DNA from: JBFXAM01 sp050184295 | Lineage (GTDB): Bacteria; Planctomycetota; Phycisphaerae; UBA1845; Fen-1342 | Direction: 5' to 3' | Length of the DNA stretch: 11,790 bases | Assembly: GCA_050184295.1 (NCBI GenBank) | Contig: JBFXAM010000137.1 | Location: 1-11,790, forward strand | Part shown: in pieces, positions 6,182-11,790 of the stretch | How positions within the stretch are numbered: position 1 is the stretch's first letter | Layout of the letters: every line of letters starts with the position of its first letter | Made by a program: the position numbers and the translations under genes | The notes under the pieces: generated by a model | Database searches by the model: none | The model's input: the letters and a program-made list of their open reading frames with translations, nothing else | What the model was told of the DNA's origin: nothing

Positions 6182-7630
6182 ATGCCCTACGAAAAGTTCC
6201 TGATGAAGAACGCCGGCGTGCCGAACAGCACGTCGCTGAAGGTCTATGAGTCGCGCGGCGGCTACGAGGGCGCTCGCAAGGCTCTGAAGATGACCACGGA
6301 CGAACTGATTGAGCTCGTGAAGAAGGCGAACCTCCGCGGCCGCGGCGGCGCCGGGTTCCCCGCCGGCGTGAAGTGGACGTTTCTACCGAAGGAACGGTCG
6401 ATCACCTATCTGTGCGTGAACGCCGACGAGTCCGAGCCGCCCACGTTCTGCAACCGAATCACGATCGAGCAAGACCCGCACATGCTCATCGAGGGCATCC
6501 TGATCGCGGGTTACGCGACCCGCACCACCACCGCGTACATCTACATGCGCGGCGAATACACTGAGCAGTTCCACGTCATGCAGAAAGCCGTCGACGAGGC
6601 CTATGCCGCCGGCTATCTCGGCAAGGACATCTTCGGCTCCGGCTGGTCGATGGACTGTTTTATCCACCGCGGGGCGGGCGCCTATGTGTGCGGCGAGGAA
6701 ACCGGGCTGATCGAGAGTCTTGAAGGGAAGCGCGGCTGGCCGCGCATCAAGCCGCCGTTTCCCGCCGTCGAGGGCGCGTTTCGCAAGCCGACCGTCGTCA
6801 ACAACGTTGAAACGCTGGCGTGCCTGCCGCACATCCTGACGCACGGCGTGGATTGGTGGCTGAGCCTGGGGAGCGCGAGTTCGCCGGGCACGAAGATGTA
6901 CTGCGTGAGCGGGCCGGTGAATCGACCGGGCTGCTACGAGGGGCCGCTCGGCATCAGCGTCCGCGACCTGATCTACAGCCCGGAATTTGGCGGCGGGATG
7001 CGCGGCGGGAAGAAAGTAAAAGCGGTCGCGCCCGGCGGGCTGTCGATGGGCTTTCTGCGCGGCGACGCGTTTCCGAGAGCGCCCGATGGCAAGGTCGACA
7101 CCAGCCAGGACTACGACGAGCTCGATTGCAAGCTCGACTTCGACGACGTGCGGCGCTACGACCTGCTCGGGCTTGGCACCGCGGCGATGGTCGTCGTGCC
7201 CGAAGACGTCGACATCCGCGACGTGCTCGTAAACGTGTCGCGCTTTTTCGCGCACGAGTCGTGCGGGCAGTGTACCCAATGCCGCGAGGGCACCGGCTGG
7301 ATGTACAAAATCGCACGGCGCATCCAGAGCGGCGCCGGCCGCGTCTATGACCTCGACCTGATCGCCGAGGTGACGCAGAACATGGGCATGATGCCCGGCA
7401 TGAGCATCTGCGGCCTGCCCGACGGGGCCGCATTCCCGCTCCGCACGCTCGTGAAGAAGTTCCGCCGCGAGTTCGAGCAGCGCATCGGCGCCCAGCCCGC
7501 GGACGCGGCGCTGAAGTTCATCAAGCAGTCCAACCCGGCCGCGTACGACCTGCCCATCCTGCACGGCCGCGCGACCGCGCACGCAGGCGGGAGCATGGCC
7601 CACGAGCATTACCCCGGGACGCAGAAGTAG
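6182..7630 (+). CDS. nuoF: NADH-quinone oxidoreductase subunit F (NuoF)
   Basis: NuoF (482 residues; E. coli 445) binds NADH and FMN and carries the N3 [4Fe-4S] cluster at the electron entry point of complex I, on the cytoplasmic arm. The FMN loop RGRGGAGF is at 52-59, the NADH-binding GAGAYVCGEETGLIESLEG at about 165-183, and KPPFPAVEGAF and PTVVNNVETL follow. N3 ligands are C361, C364 and C367 in ESCGQCTQCREG, plus C410 in SICGLPDG. An insertion of roughly 20 residues lies around 300-325 (DGKVDTSQDYDELDCKLD). The usual NADE-x-EPGT-x-KDR loop reads NADESEPPTFCNR (80-92), replacing G, K and D. The ATG at 6182 is chosen since family similarity begins within the next 25 residues; a GTG at 6161 would add seven residues, and neither has a clear Shine-Dalgarno. 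The C-terminal tail is histidine-containing and extra. nuoG follows after 72 bp. Confidence 0.95.
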   Translation: MPYEKFLMKNAGVPNSTSLKVYESRGGYEGARKALKMTTDELIELVKKANLRGRGGAGFPAGVKWTFLPKERSITYLCVNADESEPPTFCNRITIEQDPHMLIEGILIAGYATRTTTAYIYMRGEYTEQFHVMQKAVDEAYAAGYLGKDIFGSGWSMDCFIHRGAGAYVCGEETGLIESLEGKRGWPRIKPPFPAVEGAFRKPTVVNNVETLACLPHILTHGVDWWLSLGSASSPGTKMYCVSGPVNRPGCYEGPLGISVRDLIYSPEFGGGMRGGKKVKAVAPGGLSMGFLRGDAFPRAPDGKVDTSQDYDELDCKLDFDDVRRYDLLGLGTAAMVVVPEDVDIRDVLVNVSRFFAHESCGQCTQCREGTGWMYKIARRIQSGAGRVYDLDLIAEVTQNMGMMPGMSICGLPDGAAFPLRTLVKKFRREFEQRIGAQPADAALKFIKQSNPAAYDLPILHGRATAHAGGSMAHEHYPGTQK

Positions 7631-7702
7631 GCTGCCGCGGACCGGTCGGCAGCGCGACGACCCAGCCGCAAACGAGACGACGACGAACACGCGAGCGAGA
7701 GA

Positions 7703-9304
7703 ATGCCCAAGATCATCATCGACGGAAAAGAGATCGAGTGTCGCGGCGGCGTGCCCGTGCTCCGCGCCGCCCTCGAAGCCGGCTGGGATGTGCCGCACTA
7801 CTGCTATCACCCCGGCCTGTCCATCGTCGCGAGCTGCCGGCTCTGCCTGATGGAAATGAAGATGCCGCACCCCAAGACCGGCGAGTTGCAGTGGGCCCCG
7901 CGGCTCGTGCCCTCGTGCCAGACGCCGGTCAAGGACGGCATGGAAGTCCGCTTCCAATCGCCGCTAGTGCAGCAGAACCAGCAGCACGTCATGGAGTATT
8001 ACCTGCTGAACCACCCGCTCGACTGCCCCGTCTGCGACAAGGCGGGCGAGTGCTACTTGCAGGACTACACCGAGGATTACGGCCCGGGCGCGTCGCGCAT
8101 GGTCGAGGAAAAAACCAAGAACCCCAAGAAGGACATCGGCTCCCATACGCTGCTGTACCAGGACCGGTGTGTGCTCTGCACGCGCTGCGTCCGCTTCTGC
8201 GGCGAGATCGCCGGCCAAGGCGAGCTCACCGTCGTCGATCGCGGCAACCGCGCCGAGATCGACGTCTTCCCCGGCGTGCCGCTCGAAAACGAACTGCAAG
8301 GCAACGTCGTCGATCTCTGCCCGGTCGGAGCGCTGCTCGACAAGGACTTCCTCTTCAAGCAGCGCGTCTGGGAGCTCCGCAGCGCCGACAGCGTCTGCGC
8401 CGGGTGCAGCCGCGGGTGCACGATCCACGTCGATCACTACGACGACAACCTCCGCCGCCTGCGGCCGCGCTTCAACGAAAAAGTCAACGAATGGTGGATG
8501 TGCGACGAAGGTCGCTTCGGCTGGAAGTACGTCCAGGCCGCCAACCGCCTGCGTCATCCGCGGCGGATCGTCGGCGGCGAAGGACAGACGCTCCGCTGGG
8601 AGGAGCTGCCGGGTCTGCTGCGCGGGGAGTTCGCCCGGGCCGCTCAGCCCGATGGCGGCGCCGGCGTCGCGGCCGTACTCAGCCCGATGATGAGCTGTGA
8701 GGAAGCCTGGCTGCTCGCGTCCTTCGTGCGCGAGGTCGCGCCGAAGTCCACGCTCGCGCTCGGCTTCGTCCCGCTCGTCGGTCAAGACCAGAAGTTCGCC
8801 AAGGGCTTCGTCATCAAGAACGAAAAGTGCCCCAACCGCCGCGGCGTCGAGCTCGTGCTCAAGCACTTCGGCGGCGCGACGACCGGCTTCGACGACTTCG
8901 TGACGCAGGCCGGCGACGGCCGCTTCAAAGCGGCGTTCCTCGCCGGCGGCTATCCGACGCCGTGGGCGAGCGACACGCTCGCGACCGCCGCGAAGCGCAT
9001 CCCGCTGGTTGCGGTCCACGACCTTTTCGCCGGCAAGCTCGACGCGGCGGCGACATTCCAGATTCCGGGTGCGAGCTGGGCCGAGCGCGAGGGCTCGTTC
9101 GTGAACTGCGACGGCCTGCTCCAGGCGTTCAGCCGCGCGATCAAGCCGCTCGACGGCGTGAAGTTCGATGGTCAGTTCTATTACGAGCTCGCCGGGCAGT
9201 CGGGGTTCTTCCGCGCCGCGCGCTTCCGCCAGCAGATGGCGGCCGGCGTCCCCGCGTTCGCCAACGTTCACGTGCCGCAGCACGAGCCGAAGTTCGCGCA
9301 CTGA
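7703..9304 (+). CDS. nuoG: NADH-quinone oxidoreductase subunit G (NuoG), short form
   Basis: NuoG carries most of the Fe-S chain of the peripheral arm of complex I. Ligand sets are complete. The N-terminal [2Fe-2S] cluster has C34, C45, C48 and C72. The histidine-ligated N5 has H104, C108, C111 and C117, and N4 has C156, C159, C162 and C206. A further set C232, C235, C239 and C267 (CAGCSRGC then WWMCDEGRF) matches the off-pathway N7 cluster found in only some bacteria. The remaining C-terminal half (about 270-533) is a much reduced molybdopterin-oxidoreductase-like domain: the protein has 533 residues against about 900 in E. coli. ASWAEREGSFVNCDGLLQAF at 455-474 is the typical late motif of this domain and is intact, so the shortness looks like a lineage form, not a truncation. 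The ATG at 7703 follows a weak GAGAGA. It lies 72 bp after nuoF and is probably co-transcribed with it. Confidence 0.95.
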   Translation: MPKIIIDGKEIECRGGVPVLRAALEAGWDVPHYCYHPGLSIVASCRLCLMEMKMPHPKTGELQWAPRLVPSCQTPVKDGMEVRFQSPLVQQNQQHVMEYYLLNHPLDCPVCDKAGECYLQDYTEDYGPGASRMVEEKTKNPKKDIGSHTLLYQDRCVLCTRCVRFCGEIAGQGELTVVDRGNRAEIDVFPGVPLENELQGNVVDLCPVGALLDKDFLFKQRVWELRSADSVCAGCSRGCTIHVDHYDDNLRRLRPRFNEKVNEWWMCDEGRFGWKYVQAANRLRHPRRIVGGEGQTLRWEELPGLLRGEFARAAQPDGGAGVAAVLSPMMSCEEAWLLASFVREVAPKSTLALGFVPLVGQDQKFAKGFVIKNEKCPNRRGVELVLKHFGGATTGFDDFVTQAGDGRFKAAFLAGGYPTPWASDTLATAAKRIPLVAVHDLFAGKLDAAATFQIPGASWAEREGSFVNCDGLLQAFSRAIKPLDGVKFDGQFYYELAGQSGFFRAARFRQQMAAGVPAFANVHVPQHEPKFAH

Positions 9305-9373
9305 GCGGCAACGCTGGAGGCCGAAGGACGAAGGACGAATACGATCGGACCGGCCGCGCAGCCCGAGTGGGTC

Positions 9374-9480
9374 GTGGGTCAGTTTGATCCGGGTGGCACG
9401 GGCGTCTCGCCCGTTGATGCGGCAGACACGGGCGAGCCGCCCGTACCACCCTTTCGAATTCACTGTTTCACGAAACCGAC
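9374..9480. repeat. Dispersed palindromic repeat, copy B
   Basis: The left arm (9392-9414, GGTGGCACGGGCGTCTCGCCCGT minus its last bases) pairs with the right arm at 9428-9450 in 21 of 23 positions, around a 13-nt loop. Each arm is also a hairpin on its own: ACGGGCG and CGCCCGT pair perfectly (7 bp) across 3-nt loops TCT and AGC. It could thus fold as one long stem or as two small ones. The outer flanks match copy A. The minus strand reads NGRDARAT. One core unit is present, against three in copy A. Confidence 0.85.
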
Positions 9481-9528
9481 CCGCTGCCCCCGAGCGCGTG
9501 CGCCTTCGTTTGGCATTCAGGCTTCCGC

Positions 9529-9534
9529 TATAAT
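9529..9534 (+). promoter_or_regulatory. Probable nuoH promoter (-10 TATAAT)
   Basis: A perfect TATAAT is followed by GCCCCGCTCG, almost the same start region as the nuoF promoter. The -35 is weak (TTCGTT or TCGTTT at 17-18 bp). The -10 begins 53 nt after the end of CGAAAC in repeat copy B, the same distance as at nuoF. Confidence 0.6.
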
Positions 9535-9626
9535 GCCCCGCTCGTTCCGCCGGGGCGCGGTCGGAGCGGCCGGACCGTCCGGTCGGCCGGCGGCTTGCGC
9601 GGACCAGACACGGACGAATTCTCCGC

Positions 9627-10943
9627 ATGACGCAATACGTCCTCGAACCGATCGAAAAGCTGCTCCGCCGGCCGCTCGTGATCTTCGGCGCGGCGGCGGC
9701 GCTGCTCGTGGCGCCCGTGGCGTTGGTGTGGCTCGGCCTGCCGCTGCTCAAGCCGATGCTCTCCAATCAGTTCGCGTTCTCGATTCTGATGATGGCGATT
9801 TCGCTGTTCATCATCATCCACGGCGCCGCCGGCTGCATCTGGATCGAGCGCAAGATGTCTGCGTGGATCCAGGATCGCTACGGCCCCAACCGCGTCGGCG
9901 CGTTCGGACTGCTCCAGCCGGTTGCCGACGGCATCAAGTTCATTCTGAAAGAGGACATCATCCCGAAGGGCGTCGACAAGCCGGTCTTTCTGCTCGCGCC
10001 CTGCATCGCGTTTGTGATCGCGCTCATCGGCTTCGCGGTCATTCCCTGGGCCGGTGACATCACGTGGCCCTGGACCGACGCCGATGGGAACGCGATCACC
10101 GTCTCCACCCAAGTCGCCAACATCGACATGGGGTTGCTCTACATGCTCGCCGTCGGGGCCCTCAGCGTGTACGGCGTCGTGCTCGCCGGCTGGGCCAGCA
10201 ACAGCAAATACTCGTTCTATGGCGGCATGCGCGCCACCGCGCAAATGCTCAGCTACGAAGTCCCGCTCGGCCTCGGGTTGCTCGTGATCCTGATGGTCTC
10301 TGGCACGCTGCGGCTCGATGAGATCGTGATGCAGCAGGCGAAGACCGGCGCCTGGAACATCTTCCTCCACCCGGTCGCGGCGCTGCTCGTCATCATCAGC
10401 GCCTTCGCCGAAACCAACCGCGCGCCGTTCGACCTCGCCGAGGCGGAGCAGGAACTCGTCGGCGGTTATCACACCGAGTACAGCGCGATGAAGTTCTCGC
10501 TGTTCTTCCTCGCCGAGTACAGCCACATGATCACGAATAGCGCGCTGATCGTCGCGCTGTTCCTCGGCGGGTGGGCCCCGCTGCCCGGCCTCGGGCTGCT
10601 GGCAGACAACCAGGCATGGTGGGCCGGCCTGATCAAATTCGGCGTGTTCTGGGGCAAGGTCGCGGCATTCATCGGCTTTTACGTCCTCATCCGCTGGACG
10701 CTGCCGCGCTTCCGCTTCGACCAGCTCATGCGGCTGGCGTGGAAGTCGCTGGTTCCGGCGGGGATGGCGGCGATCCTGGCGACCGGCGTGCTGGTCGTGC
10801 TCGACCTGCACCGCAGCGTGGTCGCGAGCCTGCTGGTGAACGTCGCGCTCGTCGCCGCGGCGATCTTCGTCGCCGGCGCGCTACGGGCGCCGATCACGGG
10901 CCGGCAGGAAGGCCTGCCGGACATCGACGTCCGGCCGGCCTGA
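9627..10943 (+). CDS. nuoH: NADH-quinone oxidoreductase subunit H (NuoH)
   Basis: NuoH is the membrane subunit that forms the quinone-access chamber and links the peripheral arm to the proton-pumping arm. This copy has 438 residues (E. coli 325). The family core is unmistakable: IWIERKMSAWIQDRYGPNRVG at 71-91, LLQPVADGIKFILKED at 95-110, and NSKYSFYGGMRATAQMLSYEVPLG at 192-215. The acidic quinone-site loop FAETNRAPFDLAEAEQELVGGYHTEYS spans 260-286. Extra length comes from an N-terminal hydrophobic segment (about 17-40), a longer loop at 142-165 (DITWPWTDADGNAITV), and an extended C-terminus with hydrophobic segments at about 375-393 and 398-418. The gene has its own promoter and a leader of about 85 nt. 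The Shine-Dalgarno is weak. nuoI starts 133 bp later. Confidence 0.95.
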   Translation: MTQYVLEPIEKLLRRPLVIFGAAAALLVAPVALVWLGLPLLKPMLSNQFAFSILMMAISLFIIIHGAAGCIWIERKMSAWIQDRYGPNRVGAFGLLQPVADGIKFILKEDIIPKGVDKPVFLLAPCIAFVIALIGFAVIPWAGDITWPWTDADGNAITVSTQVANIDMGLLYMLAVGALSVYGVVLAGWASNSKYSFYGGMRATAQMLSYEVPLGLGLLVILMVSGTLRLDEIVMQQAKTGAWNIFLHPVAALLVIISAFAETNRAPFDLAEAEQELVGGYHTEYSAMKFSLFFLAEYSHMITNSALIVALFLGGWAPLPGLGLLADNQAWWAGLIKFGVFWGKVAAFIGFYVLIRWTLPRFRFDQLMRLAWKSLVPAGMAAILATGVLVVLDLHRSVVASLLVNVALVAAAIFVAGALRAPITGRQEGLPDIDVRPA

Positions 10944-11076
10944 GCATGGTCCAGCTTTTGATCGTGAGTTTCAGGCGCTGAGTCCTGGATTGCCGGGTCG
11001 TGCGACGAATCTTCGCCGGGCCCCGTGGTAGTTCAGATATCGATGGCAGAATGCGCTCGATCCTGAGGAGACGCTT
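10944..11076 (+). promoter_or_regulatory. nuoH-nuoI spacer
   Basis: This 133-bp gap has a weak -10-like CAGAAT (11047-11052) followed by GCGCTCG, loosely echoing the nuoF and nuoH start regions, but no acceptable -35. nuoI may be read through from nuoH. No gene is seen in the spacer. Confidence 0.25.
11065..11070 (+). promoter_or_regulatory. Ribosome binding site fixing the GTG start of nuoI
   Basis: GAGGAG ends 6 nt before GTG at 11077. This is the best Shine-Dalgarno in the nuo cluster and it supports a non-ATG start. Confidence 0.8.
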
Positions 11077-11667
11077 GTGCGCGAAGAAGACATCCTGATC
11101 ATCGAAGAGCCCCAGCTCACCGCCGCCGAGCGCCTCTATCTCCCGCAGATCGTCGGCGGCATGGTCACGACGCTCAAGCACATGTTCAACGTCAAGAAGC
11201 GCGAGCACGTCGCGCTCATGTACCCCGAGCAGAAACGCCAGCTCCGCGTCGAGAACTACCGCGGCGTTCACCGTCTCAACAAGGACCCCGACGGCCGCGT
11301 CGCGTGCGTCGCGTGCTTCATGTGCAGCACCGCGTGTCCCGCGCACTGCATCCACATCGAGGCCGGCGAGTCCCCCTGGCCCGACCGCGAGAAGTACCCG
11401 GTCAAGTTCGATATCGACGAGCTGCGCTGCATCTACTGCGGCATGTGCGAGGAAGCCTGTCCCTGCGACGCGATCGAGCTCACCCCGCAGTATGAGCTGG
11501 TCGCCCGCACGCGCCAGGAGATGATCTTCGACAAGGAAAAGCTGCTGCACGTCTACGACCAGACGAAGGACATCAAGCCGCGCAAGAACCCGCCGGTGAC
11601 CGACTACGGCCTGACCGGCGGGCAGGACAAGTCGGTCGCAAAGCCGACGACACACGGGAAGATCTAG
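11077..11667 (+). CDS. nuoI: NADH-quinone oxidoreductase subunit I (NuoI)
   Basis: NuoI is the ferredoxin-like connector with clusters N6a and N6b that passes electrons from NuoG towards N2 near the quinone site. The 196-residue protein (E. coli about 180) starts at GTG. Two cysteine motifs are complete: C77, C80, C83, C87 in CVACFMCSTACP, and C118, C121, C124, C128 in CIYCGMCEEACP. The preceding MYPEQKRQLRVENYRGVHRL (49-68) is the family's conserved lead-in. An amphipathic N-terminal helix (about 15-37) probably lies on the membrane. The TAG stop coincides with the end of an IS630-type insertion, so the last residues (roughly THGKI) might not be the ancestral C-terminus. All conserved domain residues are present, so function should be kept. 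Confidence 0.95.
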   Translation: MREEDILIIEEPQLTAAERLYLPQIVGGMVTTLKHMFNVKKREHVALMYPEQKRQLRVENYRGVHRLNKDPDGRVACVACFMCSTACPAHCIHIEAGESPWPDREKYPVKFDIDELRCIYCGMCEEACPCDAIELTPQYELVARTRQEMIFDKEKLLHVYDQTKDIKPRKNPPVTDYGLTGGQDKSVAKPTTHGKI

Positions 11668-11789
11668 TGTCCCGAGTTAGAAGTTCGTTCACAAATTCTT
11701 GAGACCTTTTCGAGGATCAGGTCGGCGCTGGCGGTCCAGCGGAATGGCTTGGGGTCGCGGTTGTGCTGCTCGAGATAGGCTTGGATCTC
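11664..11789 (-). CDS. IS630-family transposase, C-terminal fragment (rest beyond window)
   Basis: The last 41 codons and stop are visible on the minus strand. EIQAYLEQHNRDPKPFRWT followed by ASADLILEKVSRICE is the characteristic C-terminus of IS630/Tc1-mariner-type DDE transposases, just after the final catalytic acidic residue. The stop TAG (11664-11666) uses the target TA plus one host base, so the element itself seems not to encode a complete stop codon. The N-terminal and catalytic parts lie to the right of the window, so intactness cannot be judged. Confidence 0.85.
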   Translation of the reverse strand, partial: EIQAYLEQHNRDPKPFRWTASADLILEKVSRICERTSNSGH

Positions 11790-11790
11790 C
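11665..11790 (-). mobile_element. IS630-family insertion sequence, one end
   Basis: The transposase C-terminus runs to the very edge of the element. The junction reads CTAG then TGTCCCGAGTTAGAAGTTCG (11668-11687), consistent with a terminal inverted repeat beginning at 11667 directly after a TA target duplication (11665-11666). IS630 elements are known to insert at TA, with preference for CTAG. The other end and second TA lie outside the window, so the inverted repeat cannot be confirmed. Confidence 0.75.

Larger units (their letters stand above)
9305..9626. other. Intergenic region between nuoG and nuoH
   Basis: This 322-bp gap begins with a short direct repeat (GAAGGACGAAGGACGAA, about 9322-9338), then holds repeat copy B (9374-9480) and the nuoH -10 box (9529-9534) with a leader of about 85 nt. 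There is no plausible coding sequence. The strong palindrome could also end or stabilise the nuoFG transcript. Confidence 0.6.

Noticed and set aside
5836..6249. Open frames through repeat copy A
   Set aside because: Their sequence is the repeat itself (VRASRP / GRDAR peptides) and they overlap the nuoF promoter and start; no coding evidence.
6383..9766. Two long minus-strand open frames opposite nuoF and nuoG (to 7957, and 7964-9766)
   Set aside because: Antisense shadows of genes with complete cofactor-ligand motifs; one also runs through repeat copy B.
9528..10811. Long minus-strand open frame opposite nuoH
   Set aside because: Charged, low-complexity translation opposite a clear hydrophobic NuoH; a typical high-GC shadow.

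Overview
The window looks like a high-GC chromosome from a planctomycete (Planctomycetota, possibly Phycisphaerae-like). Three things suggest this. A secreted Asp-box protein ends in a paired dockerin-like motif (D-x-N-x-D-G-V-V-N-N-F-D, twice), a C-terminus I associate with that phylum. The intergenic palindromic repeats translate on one strand as NGRDARAT-type peptides, which I also recall from planctomycete annotations. Rho lacks the usual N-terminal Rho_N domain and starts close to its RNA-binding fold. The lineage call is inference, because there is no rRNA or marker phylogeny here.

Layout. Positions 1-839 (minus) hold the N-terminal two thirds of transcription terminator Rho, cut by the window edge, with a recognisable promoter about 230 nt upstream. 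A 539-bp divergent gap follows. At 1379-3700 (plus) is a secreted, Asp-box-rich beta-propeller-type protein. It converges on a fumarylacetoacetate hydrolase-family enzyme (3785-4630, minus), with a perfect 14-bp inverted repeat between the two. Upstream of that enzyme, also on minus, is an unnamed protein (4700-5632) with a PD-(D/E)xK-like nuclease motif followed by hydrophobic segments.

From 6182 to 11667 (plus) four respiratory complex I genes follow in the order nuoF, nuoG, nuoH, nuoI. They encode the FMN/NADH module, the iron-sulfur arm, the membrane quinone-site subunit and the two-[4Fe-4S] connector. Together they would carry electrons from NADH through FMN and the Fe-S chain to the quinone pocket at the NuoH interface. 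nuoE is not next to nuoF, and nuoA-D and nuoJ-N are not in the window. The cluster is not a tight operon: gaps of 72, 322 and 133 bp separate the genes, and nuoF and nuoH each have a convincing -10 box.

The most unusual features are non-coding. A dispersed double-palindromic repeat occurs upstream of nuoF (with its core in three 36-bp tandem units) and again upstream of nuoH. In both copies the -10 box lies exactly the same distance downstream of the same repeat landmark, followed by the same CCCCGCTCG, so repeat plus promoter may have spread as one module. At the right edge an IS630-family element abuts nuoI. The nuoI stop codon and the transposase stop codon are the two strands of a single CTAG, the preferred target of this IS family. 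I found no CRISPR array, tRNA or rRNA.
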